A program made the position numbers and the translations under genes. Source: Lysobacter capsici (GTDB lineage Bacteria > Pseudomonadota > Gammaproteobacteria > Xanthomonadales > Xanthomonadaceae). Taken from it: a stretch of 64,000 nucleotides of DNA. A model generated the notes under the pieces. That model ran no database searches. It saw only the letters and a program-made list of their open reading frames with translations, and was not told where the DNA came from. Within the stretch, counting starts at the first letter, position 1, and every line of letters begins with the position of its first letter. The stretch spans positions 1,116,001 to 1,180,000 of the forward strand of contig NZ_CP076103.1 of the NCBI RefSeq assembly GCF_018732085.1. The letters run 5' to 3'. Positions 7,969 to 16,731 of this stretch are shown in pieces.

Positions 7969-10373
7969 GCGCCGGCCCCGTCGGCAGCCGGCGCGCGACC
8001 GCCGCCGAAGCCGCGCAGCACGTCCAGCGCCGCGTGCCAGGCGCGATCGACCAGCCGACTGCGCTCCTCGGCCACGATCCGCACCTGCCCGCGCGCGAGC
8101 ATCCGCGCCAGGCTGTCGAGCGATTGCTCGCCCACGCGCTGGCCGCGCTGGTTGACGAACAGCGCGTTGTCGGTGATCGGGCTGAACCACGACAGGCGTC
8201 GACGCACCGCGTCGCCCTGCTGGTTCTGCACGAATTCGAACCAGGTGCCGAACGGCAGCGCGCGGATCTGTTCCCAGCAGGCCTGTTCGCGCTCGTCGCG
8301 CGGCGACAGCGACGCGCGCGGCGCCGGCGCGTGGCCTTCCTCGCCCAGGCGCACGCGCGAACGCAGCTTCACCGCCAGTTCGGTGCGCGAGGCGGCTTCG
8401 TCGGTCAGCGCCGGGCCGACGGTGAGCTGGCGCGAGATCGCGCCGGCATCGTCGGCGTGGTAGCCGACCAGGGTCAGGGCATGTTCGATATCGGCGTCGA
8501 GCCCGCACGGGGCGGTCGCGCCGACGCCGGTCAGGTTGGCGGCGACGATCTGCTCGGTGATCGCCAGCTGGCGCCGCCAGGCGTCGGATTCTTCGCCGTG
8601 GCGCAGCAGGGTCAGGGTCAGCACATCGGCCCAGGCCTGGCTGAGCAGGGTCTGGACAAAACGCGGCAGGCGTTGGTCGAGGGTGCTTGCTTCGATCGCC
8701 TGATTGGCGCGGCGCTTGGCCAGTTCGAGTTTTTCCTTGCCGCGCGCGGCCTCGACATGGCGGCGCTCGCTGACTTCGGCCTTGCGCGCCATGTTCTGCA
8801 GATGCTCCTGCAGGCGCTGGTTGGCGGTGTCGAAGGCGCCGGGCGCGACCTTGTAGTGCTCGATCACGTGATCGACCGCCTGCCGCAGCGGCTCGTGCAG
8901 CTGTGGGTCGACTTCCTCGGTCGGGGTCCAGCGCGCGCCGGCCTCGGCGACGGTGTTGAGCAACTGCCGCGCCGGATGCCCGCTGTGTTCGAGCAGCGAG
9001 CGGTCCTGCAGGGCGGCGTGCAGCAGCGGCGCCTGCAGGCGGTTGAGCAGGGTCGAGATCATCGCGTCGCCGCGCAGGCGCTGTTCGATCTCGCCGTACA
9101 GCAGGTCGAGCAGGTCGAACACGTCGCCGTCGTCGCGCGACAGCGCGGTCGGGCGTTCGGCGTCCGCGCCGGCGTCGCCGTCGCCGCGGTCGTTGCGCTC
9201 ATGCGCCGCCAACAGCGACTGGCGCAGGTCGGCGACCTTGCGCAGCGGTTGCGGGCCGCGCGGCAGTTCGTCCTTGAGGTGATTGAGCGCGTCGAGCAGC
9301 TCGGCGGTATTGAGCGCGGTGACCGGCGCCGACGGCTGCGCGCGCGGGCGCAGCTTGTCGACCAGCTCGCGGCGTTCGCCGAGCCATTGCTGCAAGGTTG
9401 CGAAGTCGACCGCGTCGGCGGACGCGGCGGCGGCGGGCTGGCCCGGCCAGGCGGTGTGCGGACGCGACGGCTCGTTCGCGCGGGCGGGTTGGGTGGCCGA
9501 TGTGCGGGACAGTTCGGCACTGGCGCCGGTGTGTGGGCCGGCGTTGGCTTCGGTGCCGCGCGCGGGATCGCTGGTGGGATCGCCCGCGGACGCACGCCGC
9601 ACCGGTTCGGCCGCCAGCGCGGCCAAACCTTCGGCGGCCGGATTCTGCACGCTCGGGCGGGTCCGCAGCGGCACGAACGACAGGCTCGGCAGCACGTTCT
9701 CGCGCGCCAGCAGGGCGTTCATCGACTCGACCATCGCCGCGTAGCCCAGCATCACCTGCTGGTCGAACACCCGGTACAGATCCAGCCGCGATTCCAGGCT
9801 GATCTGCAGCGGCTGGCAGGCTTCGGCGAAGCTGCGGATCAGCCGCTGCGGGCCGACCGGCAGGCGCTCGCTGTCGAACGCGGGCGCGCCGGCGAGCACG
9901 CCGAAACGCTGGCCGAGCAGCAGCAGACCCAGCCCGGCGCGCGACTCGTGGCGGCTGGCCACCGCGCGCAGCACGGTGTTTTCGTCGACTTCGCTGTCTT
10001 CGACCAACCGAAGTTCCCGAAAATGAGGCGCTGCGTTGTTGACCGGACGCGATGGAGTGGCCGCCGTGTCCCTCAACCGAGTCAGCGCCGTCTCCAACCC
10101 CAGCAAATACCGAGGAATCAAATCCGCCCGCCGCAACCGCACCAGCCGCAAGGTCTCCAGATACCCCGACTGCAGACTGGGATTGCGGGCCTGATCGGCC
10201 TGGCGAAACAACTGTTGCTCGTACTCGGCGAGCATGCGCTCCAGCAGCGGCGCGATCTCGTCGCTGACCAGCGCATACAACTGCTCGAGCAGCCGGCGCA
10301 CGCGGCGAGGCAAGGCGGCGGTGGCCAAGGTGGCCCGCGGCGAGGCGTCCAGAGGGTCGAACGTGGCGGACAT
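7965..10373 (-). CDS. DUF1631 family protein
   Basis: The 802-residue product is read from ATG 10373 (MSATFDPLDASPRATLATAAL); 46 further upstream codons are open but low quality. The family hallmarks are an N-terminal helical part (LLEQLYALVSDEIAPLLERM), LRLVEDSEVDENTVLRAVA, a Pro/Ala-rich linker (about 260-330) and a conserved C-terminal region (LTLLRHGEESDAWRRQLAI, LPFGTWFEFVQNQQGDAVRR, FVNQRGQRV). DUF1631 proteins are cytoplasmic and of unknown function in Xanthomonas, Lysobacter and pseudomonads. The C-terminal LSWFSPITDNALFVN segment resembles the beta strands of PilZ-like barrels, and the next gene encodes a PilZ protein with a 4-bp overlap, so a c-di-GMP-linked function is a reasonable inference. 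Confidence 0.88.
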   Translation of the reverse strand: MSATFDPLDASPRATLATAALPRRVRRLLEQLYALVSDEIAPLLERMLAEYEQQLFRQADQARNPSLQSGYLETLRLVRLRRADLIPRYLLGLETALTRLRDTAATPSRPVNNAAPHFRELRLVEDSEVDENTVLRAVASRHESRAGLGLLLLGQRFGVLAGAPAFDSERLPVGPQRLIRSFAEACQPLQISLESRLDLYRVFDQQVMLGYAAMVESMNALLARENVLPSLSFVPLRTRPSVQNPAAEGLAALAAEPVRRASAGDPTSDPARGTEANAGPHTGASAELSRTSATQPARANEPSRPHTAWPGQPAAAASADAVDFATLQQWLGERRELVDKLRPRAQPSAPVTALNTAELLDALNHLKDELPRGPQPLRKVADLRQSLLAAHERNDRGDGDAGADAERPTALSRDDGDVFDLLDLLYGEIEQRLRGDAMISTLLNRLQAPLLHAALQDRSLLEHSGHPARQLLNTVAEAGARWTPTEEVDPQLHEPLRQAVDHVIEHYKVAPGAFDTANQRLQEHLQNMARKAEVSERRHVEAARGKEKLELAKRRANQAIEASTLDQRLPRFVQTLLSQAWADVLTLTLLRHGEESDAWRRQLAITEQIVAANLTGVGATAPCGLDADIEHALTLVGYHADDAGAISRQLTVGPALTDEAASRTELAVKLRSRVRLGEEGHAPAPRASLSPRDEREQACWEQIRALPFGTWFEFVQNQQGDAVRRRLSWFSPITDNALFVNQRGQRVGEQSLDSLARMLARGQVRIVAEERSRLVDRAWHAALDVLRGFGGGRAPAADGAGA

Positions 10374-10595
10374 GGGCTTTGGGTACTGACGACCGCGAGA
10401 TATAACCACGCCTCCCGGGCCACAAGCCAGCCCGGAGCGGTCCGGGCGTAGCGTGCAGCCGACAGGAGGCGACCATTGGCACAAACGCGCTGCCTGTTGC
10501 GTAGCGGCCAAGGCCGAGTGTGTCGCGGTGGCGGTGGTGGCGTTGTGAGTTGGCGCCGGGGCCGAGCAAGTGCGTCGGCCGCTACCGCGCGCTGA

Positions 10596-11759
10596 TCATC
10601 CGGGCAGGAACAGCGCGACCACGTCGTTGGTGAAGCGCCGGCCCAGCTCGGTCGGCTGGACCCGGTCGCCGTCGCGCTGCAACCAGCCGGCGGCATAACC
10701 CGCCTGCAACTGCGGCTCGATCGTGGCGCGCGCCAGCCCGGTGCACGATTCGAACGAGTTCAGCGAAAAGCCCTCGACCAGCCGCAGCACATTGAGCATG
10801 TATTCGAACGGCCGCCGCGCCGGCGCGATCCGGTCGTCGCCGCCGATCGCCGCGGCGCTGCCGGCGGCGGCCAGGTACTGGGTCGGGTGCTTGAGCTTCC
10901 AGCGCCGCAGGATGTCCTGCTCGGCGCCCAGGGTGATCTTGCCGTGGGCGCCGGCGCCGATGCCCAGGTAGTCGCCGTAGCGCCAGTAATTGAGGTTGTG
11001 CTGGCAGCGCCGGCCCTCGCGGGCATAGGCGCTGACCTCGTACTGGCCGTAGCCGTGTTCGGCCAGCAGCGCCTGGCAGTGCTCCTGGATGTCCCAGGCG
11101 CCGTCTTCGTCGGGAATGCCTTGCGGCGGGCGCGCGGCGAACACGGTGTTGGGCTCCAGGGTCAGCTGGTAATGCGAGATATGCGCCGGCTGCAGCGCGA
11201 ACGCGCGCTGCAGGTCATGTTCGGCCATCGCCAAGGTCTGGCCGGGCAGGGCGTACATCAGGTCGAGATTGAGATTGTCGAAACCGGCGTCCTGGGCCAG
11301 TTTCACCGCCGCCTCGGCCTCGCCACTGTCGTGGATGCGGCCCAGGCGCTTGAGGCAGCCGTCGTCGAAGCTCTGGATGCCGAAGCTCAGCCGGTTCACG
11401 CCGGCGGCCTTGTACAGCTCGAAGCGGCCGTGCTCGGCGGTGCCCGGGTTGGTCTCCAGGGTGATCTCGGCCCCGGGCGCGAAGCGCAGGCGCGCGCTGG
11501 CGGCCTGCAGGAAGCGGTCGATGAACTCCGGCGGAAACAGGCTCGGGGTGCCGCCGCCGAAGAACACGCTGTGCACGGTCCGGCCCCAGACCAGCGGCAG
11601 GTCGTGTTCCAGGTCGGCGATCAGGGCCTGGACGTAGGCGTCGAACGGCAGCGCGCCGCGGCCCTCGTGCGAGTTGAAGTCGCAATACGGGCATTTGCGC
11701 ACGCACCAGGGCAGGTGGACGTACAGCGACAGCGGCGGGGTGGTCAGGGCAGGAGTCAA
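10596..11759 (-). CDS. hemW: Radical SAM family heme chaperone HemW
   Basis: 387 residues. The N-terminal radical SAM motif reads WCVRKCPYCDFNSH (C19, C23, C26), which binds the 4Fe-4S cluster and SAM. FFGGGTPSLF, ITLETNPGT, VNRLSFGIQSFDD and NLDLMYALPGQT are the following TIM-barrel motifs, and the HemW C-terminal domain ends with GRRFTNDVVALFLPG. HemW binds heme and delivers it to respiratory proteins; it is not a coproporphyrinogen oxidase despite older names. It is the last gene of a leftward operon after rdgB and a small membrane protein, matching the rdgB-hemW (yggV-yggW) order of E. coli. Confidence 0.95.
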   Translation of the reverse strand: MTPALTTPPLSLYVHLPWCVRKCPYCDFNSHEGRGALPFDAYVQALIADLEHDLPLVWGRTVHSVFFGGGTPSLFPPEFIDRFLQAASARLRFAPGAEITLETNPGTAEHGRFELYKAAGVNRLSFGIQSFDDGCLKRLGRIHDSGEAEAAVKLAQDAGFDNLNLDLMYALPGQTLAMAEHDLQRAFALQPAHISHYQLTLEPNTVFAARPPQGIPDEDGAWDIQEHCQALLAEHGYGQYEVSAYAREGRRCQHNLNYWRYGDYLGIGAGAHGKITLGAEQDILRRWKLKHPTQYLAAAGSAAAIGGDDRIAPARRPFEYMLNVLRLVEGFSLNSFESCTGLARATIEPQLQAGYAAGWLQRDGDRVQPTELGRRFTNDVVALFLPG

Positions 11760-11811
11760 CAGCGCGGGCCGGGCGCCAGGGCCCGGTATCGGTCGGAGGG
11801 GAACCGATAGC

Positions 11812-12402
11812 TTACCGGTCGGGCGTCGCGCCGTAGCGGCGAGTCGCCAACAGGGCGCGCAGATTGGCGTCCAGGTGCACGTCCGGGCGGGCCTGGACGA
11901 CCAAATGCATGATCGTCGCCAGCGGCTCGGCGTGGCCGTCGCCGGACATTTCGCCGTCGAACACGGTCACCGTGTCCCAGGCGCGGTGCGGGGCCGGGGC
12001 CAGGCGCAGTTCCAGGGTCGAGGTCAGGCGCATGCGCCCGTCCTTGGCCCGGTGCAGCGACATGGCGACCACTTCGCGCGGTTCGAACACCCGGCTGCGG
12101 TGGCCGCTGGTGATGTTGGCGCAGCGGATGGCGCCGCCGACCGCCGGGCCGCCGAGCGCGGCGTCCAGGCTGACCCGCTGGACCGCGGCCAGGGCGACCA
12201 GCCCGACCAGCACGGCCAGCAGCCACAGCGCCAGTTCGATCTCGCTGCCGAAGCTGGGCGCGCCGGCGCGCAGGCCGTCCTGGCGGATCCAGATCGCGAT
12301 CGGCATCGCCAGCAGGTACAGCACCGCCACCGACAGCACGGTGTGGCCGCCGGTGCGGAAGGCGCGGCGCTGCGGGGCATCGGCGCGCAGCATCCGGTTC
12401 AT
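11812..12402 (-). CDS. Putative inner-membrane protein of unknown function
   Basis: The 196-residue product has two predicted transmembrane helices near the N-terminus (about 21-38, TVLSVAVLYLLAMPIAIW, and 54-73, IELALWLLAVLVGLVALAAV), then a soluble C-terminal part of about 120 residues with beta-like segments (RLTSTLELRLAP, WDTVTVFDGEM). I do not recognise the family. It overlaps the stop of rdgB by 4 bp (ATGA) and lies 52 bp upstream of hemW, so it is part of that operon. No catalytic motif is visible. Confidence 0.75.
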   Translation of the reverse strand: MNRMLRADAPQRRAFRTGGHTVLSVAVLYLLAMPIAIWIRQDGLRAGAPSFGSEIELALWLLAVLVGLVALAAVQRVSLDAALGGPAVGGAIRCANITSGHRSRVFEPREVVAMSLHRAKDGRMRLTSTLELRLAPAPHRAWDTVTVFDGEMSGDGHAEPLATIMHLVVQARPDVHLDANLRALLATRRYGATPDR

Positions 12403-12992
12403 GGGCTCAGCTCCGCGAGGCGCTCGCGCAGGATCGCCAGCGCGCGGGCGCGATGGCTGACCTTGTTCTTGATCTCGTCGTCGATCTCGCCGGCCGAGAC
12501 GTTGTACTGGGTGTCGAAGAACACCGGCTGATAGCCGAAGCCGCGCTCGCCCTGGCGTTGCCGGGCGATGCGGCCGTGCCAGACGCCTTCGGCGATGATC
12601 GGACGCGGATCGCCGGCATGGCGCAGCAGCACGATCACCGCATAGAAATGCGCGCCGCGCTGTTCGTCCGGGACGTCCTTGAGCGCGGCCAGCAGTTTGT
12701 CGATATTGCCCTGGGCGTCGCCGTGGCGGTGATAGCGCGCCGAGTACAGGCCGGGCGCGCCGCCGAGCGCATCGACGCAGATGCCCGAGTCGTCGGCCAA
12801 CGCCGGCAGCCCGGTGACCTGGCAGGCATGACGCGCCTTCAGCAACGCGTTCTCGACGAACGTGCTGCCGGTTTCCTCTACGTCCTCGACCCCCAAGTCG
12901 GTTTGCGCCACCAGGTCGATGCCGGTGTCGCGCAGCAGGTCGCGCAGCTCCACCAGCTTCCCGGCGTTGCTGCTGGCCAGCACTAATCTCAT
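12399..12992 (-). CDS. rdgB: Non-canonical purine NTP pyrophosphatase (dITP/XTP)
   Basis: This 197-residue enzyme of the Ham1/RdgB family hydrolyses dITP, ITP and XTP to the monophosphates, which keeps deaminated purines out of DNA and RNA. The substrate loop is SSNAGK at residues 7-12; the catalytic and metal motif is ADDSGICVDALGGAPGLYSAR; GFGYQPVFF and SHRARAL are the base-binding and phosphate segments. Length is standard. Start ATG 12992 overlaps the stop of the preceding VOC gene (ATGA), and its own stop overlaps the next start, giving a tightly coupled three-gene unit leading to hemW. Confidence 0.96.
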   Translation of the reverse strand: MRLVLASSNAGKLVELRDLLRDTGIDLVAQTDLGVEDVEETGSTFVENALLKARHACQVTGLPALADDSGICVDALGGAPGLYSARYHRHGDAQGNIDKLLAALKDVPDEQRGAHFYAVIVLLRHAGDPRPIIAEGVWHGRIARQRQGERGFGYQPVFFDTQYNVSAGEIDDEIKNKVSHRARALAILRERLAELSP

Positions 12993-13381
12993 GCCTTCAG
13001 TTCCAGCAAATCCCAGCGATTACCGTACAGGTCTTCAAAAACGGCGACCGTGCCGTAGGTCTCGACGCGTGGAGATTCCACGAAGCGCACCCCGCGTTCG
13101 AGCATCGCCGCGTGGTCGCGATGGAAGTCGTCGGTGTGCAGAAAGAAGCCGACCCGGCCGCCGGTCTGGTCGCCGACGCGCTCGCGCTGCTCGTCGTTCG
13201 CGGCCTGCGCGAGCAGCAGCGCGGTCTGCGCGCCGCGCGCCGGCGCGACCCGCACCCAGCGCTTGCCGCCGCCTTGGTTGATGTCGTCGAGCAGGCTGAA
13301 ACCCAGGGATTTCGTGTAGTAAGCGATGGCCTCGTCGTAATCGGCGACGACCAGGGTGATGCTGCCGATGCTGCGGTTCAT
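12989..13381 (-). CDS. VOC superfamily (glyoxalase/bleomycin-resistance-like) protein
   Basis: The 130-residue product from ATG 13381 (MNRSIGSITLVVADYDEAIAYY) has the paired beta-alpha-beta-beta-beta modules of the vicinal oxygen chelate fold: YTKSLGFSLLDDI, RWVRVAP, ALLLAQA, GRVGFFLHTDDF, VRFVESPRVETYGTVAVF and DLYGNRWDLLEL. The terminal DLYGNRWDLLE contains the usual metal-ligand Glu, while the first-module ligand position is not obvious. Substrate is unknown. It is the first gene of the VOC-rdgB-membrane protein-hemW operon (4-bp overlap with rdgB). An upstream extension to 13603 is open but poor in coding character. Confidence 0.88.
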   Translation of the reverse strand: MNRSIGSITLVVADYDEAIAYYTKSLGFSLLDDINQGGGKRWVRVAPARGAQTALLLAQAANDEQRERVGDQTGGRVGFFLHTDDFHRDHAAMLERGVRFVESPRVETYGTVAVFEDLYGNRWDLLELKA

Positions 13382-13741
13382 GCGTGTCCTCGTGCGGGGC
13401 CAGGGCAGCGAGTGTCGCGATCGCCCGGCGAATCGGCCGCGGCGACGGCATGTCGGGCGGCTGGCGAGAATGATCGCGGATGTGCGGTGAAGTTCAGCGC
13501 GGGTGGCGAAATTTGAGACTTGGCGCGCGGATGTGTTCACGCGCTGTGTGGGGTAGTGGGCGTCGTGGACGCTGTGTCGAGTCGGGCCTGAAGGCCCTCC
13601 CACAAAAAACCTCGCGATTGCCGCGAGGGCTGGAGTGTCCGTGCGACGGTTACCACGCGTGTTGCTGTTCGCTGCAGCGGCCGCTCATTGTCCGGTCAAT
13701 CGATATCGTCGCCGGTCAGCGGCCACGAAGGACATTCGATA

Positions 13742-13806
13742 TGCACGCTATAGCGCATGTACATGTGCATGCTCTAAGCGTACGAGCATGCACTAGCGCA
13801 TGCGCG
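13742..13806. repeat. Palindrome-rich GCATGT/ACATGC segment
   Basis: Contains nested palindromes such as GCATGTACATGTGCATGC, then GAGCATGCACTAGCGCATGCGC, with almost every hexamer self-complementary. No promoter or protein-binding family could be assigned. Confidence 0.5.
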
Positions 13807-13810
13807 AAGA

Positions 13811-13850
13811 CTTTTGTGGGAGGGGCTTCAGCCCCGACGCCTTTCGATCA
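13811..13850. repeat. REP-A half element
   Basis: CTTTTGTGGGAGGGGCTTCA followed by GCCCCGACGCCTTTCGATCA. Single copy of the REP-A family that recurs throughout the window, here without an inverted partner. Confidence 0.85.
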
Positions 13851-13880
13851 GATCGCGGTAAAAGTTTCGAACGCTTTTTT

Positions 13881-14010
13881 GCTCGTCATTCCCGCGAACG
13901 CGGGAATCCAGTGACTTCAGCGCGGATCATGTGAGCGACGTCGTTTTTGTCAGCCCGCCCAAGTCACTGGATTCCCGCGTTCGCGGGAATGACGGTAGGA
14001 GAGGGCGCGG
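13881..14010. repeat. REP-B long hairpin, copy 1 of tandem duplication
   Basis: The arms GTCATTCCCGCGAACGCGGG and CCCGCGTTCGCGGGAATGAC, each extended by AATCCAGTGACTT or its complement, flank a 50-bp loop. A near-identical copy follows at 14050-14179. REP-B words (GTCATTCCCGCGAA) also occur at 39538-39622. Confidence 0.85.
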
Positions 14011-14049
14011 TCGCTGGAAAAATTCAGAATGCTTTTGCTTGATGCTTTT

Positions 14050-14179
14050 GCTCGTCATTCCCGCTAAGGCTGGAATCCATTGACTTCAGCGCGGATCATG
14101 TGAGCGACGTCGTTTTTGTCAGCCCGCCCAAGTCACTGGATTCCCGCCTTCGCGGGAATGACGATAGGAGAGGGCGCGG
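14050..14179. repeat. REP-B long hairpin, copy 2
   Basis: Repeats 13881-14010 at an offset of 169 bp, with a few substitutions (CCGCTAAGGCTGGAATCCAT in the left arm), so the left stem is decaying while loop and right arm are intact. Confidence 0.85.
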
Positions 14180-14316
14180 TTACTGGGCGATTCGATGGCG
14201 ATGCATCGGGACATACCGCTTCGACCACGCGATTGAATGGCGAAGCATCCACGCGCATGCCAAGCCATATAGCGCGAATCGAGAATAAATCCCGATTCGC
14301 GCCGTCATCGTGAAAC

Positions 14317-15081
14317 TCAACCCGCCAACGCCTCGCGCTGCTTGAGCACCAACTCGGCGATCCCGGCTTCGGCCAGCGCCAGCAACCCATCAAGCTCCGA
14401 ACGCCGGAACGCATGCCCCTCGGCTGTGCCCTGCAGCTCGATAAACCCGCCGCCGTCGTTCATCACCACATTCATGTCGGTATCGCAGTCGCTGTCCTCG
14501 GCATAGTCCAGGTCCAGCACCGGCACGCCGCGGTACACGCCGACCGAGACCGCCGCGACCGCGCCGAAGATCGGGTCGCGGGTGATTTCGCGCCGCGCCT
14601 GCAGCCAGCGGATCGCATCGACCAGGGCCACGTAGGCGCCGGTGATCGCCGCGGTGCGGGTGCCGCCGTCGGCCTGCAGCACGTCGCAGTCGAGCGTGAT
14701 AGTGCGTTCGCCGAGCGCCTTGCGGTCGACGCAGGCGCGCAGCGCGCGGCCGATCAGGCGCTGGATTTCCAGGGTCCGTCCGCCCTGCTTGCCGCGCGCG
14801 GCCTCGCGGTCGCTGCGGGTGTGGGTGGCGCGCGGCAGCATGCCGTACTCGGCGGTGACCCAGCCTTCGCCCTTGCCGCGCAGGAAACCGGGCACCTTGT
14901 TGTCGACGCTGGCGGTGCACAGCACCCGGGTCTGGCCGAAGCTGACCAGCACCGAGCCTTCGGCGTGGGCAGTGTAGCCGCGCTCGATCCGGACCTCGCG
15001 CATCTGCTCCGCGGTGCGGCCGCTGGGGCGGACGAGCGGGCCGGCCGGGGCCTGGGCGGGAGCGGCGTTGGGACCGGTCAT
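14317..15081 (-). CDS. rph: Ribonuclease PH
   Basis: This 254-residue phosphorolytic 3'-5' exoribonuclease trims tRNA 3' ends. Characteristic segments are RPSGRTAEQMREVRIERGY, EGSVLVSFGQTRVLCTASV, GWVTAEYGMLPRATHTR, GRTLEIQRLIGRALRA, ITLDCDVLQADGGTRTAAI and DLDYAEDSDCDTDMNVVM. The arginines of TRSDREAARGKQGGRT form the phosphate-binding region. It carries about 15 extra N-terminal residues (MTGPNAAPAQAPAGP) compared with most family members. It is divergent from yicC, a neighbourhood also seen in other gammaproteobacteria, with 67 bp between the two starts. Confidence 0.96.
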   Translation of the reverse strand: MTGPNAAPAQAPAGPLVRPSGRTAEQMREVRIERGYTAHAEGSVLVSFGQTRVLCTASVDNKVPGFLRGKGEGWVTAEYGMLPRATHTRSDREAARGKQGGRTLEIQRLIGRALRACVDRKALGERTITLDCDVLQADGGTRTAAITGAYVALVDAIRWLQARREITRDPIFGAVAAVSVGVYRGVPVLDLDYAEDSDCDTDMNVVMNDGGGFIELQGTAEGHAFRRSELDGLLALAEAGIAELVLKQREALAG

Positions 15082-15148
15082 GAGGCGGATTTACCGTTTG
15101 AGGGCCGGCGAGTTTACCATTCGCTCCCTGTAGGCTCGGGATTTCCGA

Positions 15149-16009
15149 ATGATTCGCAGCATGACCGCCTTCGCCAGCGGCGAACGCGTGACACCTTGGG
15201 GCACGCTCGGTTGCGAGCTGCGCTCGGTCAACCACCGCTTCCTGGAACTCGGCGTGCGCCTGGCCGACGAGCTGCGCGTGCTGGAACCGGCGCTGCGCGA
15301 GCGCGTGGGTTCGCGGATCAGCCGCGGCAAGATCGACCTGAGCCTGCGCCTGCGCGCGCCCGAAGGCGGCGATGCGCTGCAACTCAATCCGACCCGCCTG
15401 CGCGAACTGAGCGATCTGGCGATCGACCTGTCGGCGCGCTTCCCGGCGCTGCGCACCGACTTCACCGATCTGTTGCAGTTCCCCGGCGTGCTGCAGGCGC
15501 CGAGCACCGACCCGGCGGCGTTGCAGGCCGAAGCCTTGAGCCTGCTCGACAGCGTGCTGGACGAATTCGTCGCCTCGCGCGAACGCGAAGGCGGCAAGCT
15601 CGCCACCGTGATCGGCGAACGCATCGACGGCATCGCCCGCATCGCAAGCGAGGTGCGCGCGATGATGCCGGCGATCCGCACCGGCCAGCGCGCCAAGCTC
15701 GAAGCGCGCCTGGCCGACCTGGCCCAGCCGGCCGACAACGGCCGGCTCGAGCAGGAACTGGTGATGTGGCTGCAGAAGCTCGATGTCGACGAGGAACTCG
15801 ACCGGCTCGATTCGCACGTGTCCGAAGCGCGGCGCGTGCTCAAGCTGCGCGAAGCGGTCGGCCGCCGCCTGGACTTCCTGCTGCAGGAGTTCAATCGCGA
15901 AGCCAACACCCTGGGTTCCAAGTCGGTCGACGCGCGCAGCTCGGCGGCGGCGGTGGAGCTCAAGGTGCTGATCGATCAGGTGCGCGAGCAGATTCAGAAC
16001 ATCGAGTAG
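15149..16009 (+). CDS. yicC: YicC family endoribonuclease-like protein
   Basis: 286 residues. The N-terminal YicC domain begins MIRSMTAFASGE and contains LRSVNHRFLELGVRL and LRERVGSRISRGKIDLSLRL; the C-terminal DUF1732 domain contains QELVMWLQKLDVDEELDRL and ends with LLQEFNREANTLGSKS and LKVLIDQVREQIQNIE. Members of this family have been described as endoribonucleases that act on small RNAs. Length is typical. It is followed by gmk, as in many proteobacteria, but with a 107-bp gap filled by a REP-D inverted pair. Confidence 0.93.
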   Translation: MIRSMTAFASGERVTPWGTLGCELRSVNHRFLELGVRLADELRVLEPALRERVGSRISRGKIDLSLRLRAPEGGDALQLNPTRLRELSDLAIDLSARFPALRTDFTDLLQFPGVLQAPSTDPAALQAEALSLLDSVLDEFVASREREGGKLATVIGERIDGIARIASEVRAMMPAIRTGQRAKLEARLADLAQPADNGRLEQELVMWLQKLDVDEELDRLDSHVSEARRVLKLREAVGRRLDFLLQEFNREANTLGSKSVDARSSAAAVELKVLIDQVREQIQNIE

Positions 16010-16116
16010 CCGGGAATCGGGAATGGGGAATAGGGAATCGCAAGAGCGACAACGTCGCCAGATCCCGCGCTCCGCACTTCCGATTCTCCATTCCCCACTC
16101 CCCATTCCCGAGACTT
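16010..16116. repeat. REP-D inverted pair between yicC and gmk
   Basis: The left arm is rich in GGGAATCGGGAATGGGGAAT words and the right arm contains ATTCTCCATTCCCCACTCCC and CATTCCCG, so the pair can fold into a long imperfect hairpin. Related arms occur at 16738-16776, 20370-20533, 27500-27590 and 50794-50825. Confidence 0.8.
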
Positions 16117-16731
16117 ATGCGCGGAACCCTCTACATCGTCGCCGCTCCCTCCGGGGCCGGAAAATCCAGCATCGTCAACGCGGTGCTCGCGCGCGATGCG
16201 AACATCCGCCTGTCGATCTCGTTCACCTCGCGCCAGCCGCGTCCGGGCGAGCGTCACGCCGAGCACTACCACTTCGTCAGCGCGCAGGAATTCGAGGCGA
16301 TGGTCGAAGCCGGCGACTTTTTCGAATACGCGCGCGTCCACGGCGACTGGAAGGGCTCGGCGCGGCAGTCGGTCGAACCGTTCCTGTCGGCCGGCAAGGA
16401 CGTGCTGCTGGAAATCGACTGGCAGGGCGCGCGCCAGGTGCGCGCCAAGGTGCCCGACGCGGTCAGCGTGTTCATCCTGCCGCCCTCGCGCGACGCGCTG
16501 GAGTCGCGCATGCGCTCGCGCGGGCAGGACAGCGAGCAGGTGATCGGCCAGCGCCTGGCTGCCGCGCGCGAGGAGATGTCGCACTACGGCGAGTTCGACT
16601 ACGTCATCGTCAACGAGATCTTCGACACCGCCGTCGACGAGATGTGCGCGATCTTCCTGGCCAGCCGGCTGCGCCGCGAACCGCAGGTGGCGCGGCATTC
16701 GCGCTTGATCACGGCGTTGCTGGCGGACTGA
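16117..16731 (+). CDS. gmk: Guanylate kinase
   Basis: This 204-residue enzyme phosphorylates GMP to GDP. ATG 16117 gives MRGTLYIVAAPSGAGKSSIV, with the P-loop APSGAGKSS. FTSRQPRPGERHAEHYHFVS is the GMP-binding region, VLLEIDWQGARQVR contains the Walker B-like segment, and RSRGQDSEQVIGQRL is the lid. The open frame extends upstream through the REP-D repeat, but that sequence is repetitive and should not be counted as coding. It lies upstream of rpoZ and spoT, as in E. coli. Confidence 0.96.
   Translation: MRGTLYIVAAPSGAGKSSIVNAVLARDANIRLSISFTSRQPRPGERHAEHYHFVSAQEFEAMVEAGDFFEYARVHGDWKGSARQSVEPFLSAGKDVLLEIDWQGARQVRAKVPDAVSVFILPPSRDALESRMRSRGQDSEQVIGQRLAAAREEMSHYGEFDYVIVNEIFDTAVDEMCAIFLASRLRREPQVARHSRLITALLAD

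Larger units (their letters stand above)
13382..14316. other. Gene-free repeat region between the VOC gene and rph
   Basis: Both flanking genes point left, away from and into this 935-bp stretch. It holds a degraded REP-A copy (about 13580-13625), a palindrome-rich ATGC/GCAT segment (13742-13806), a single REP-A half-element (13811-13850), a tandem duplication of a long REP-B hairpin (13881-14010 and 14050-14179), and a perfect 10-bp stem GCGCGAATCG/CGATTCGCGC at 14271-14302 next to the rph stop. No gene is supported. Confidence 0.75.

Noticed and set aside
13881..14179. Possible CRISPR array (repeated GTCATTCCCGCG words)
   Set aside because: Only two long inverted pairs, no regular spacers of similar size, loops are identical and no cas gene is nearby; these are REP-type hairpins.
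14413..16731. Plus-strand frame of 772 codons joining antisense rph, yicC out of frame and gmk
   Set aside because: Only its last 204 codons are gmk; the rest is antisense or out of frame with rph and yicC plus translated REP-D.
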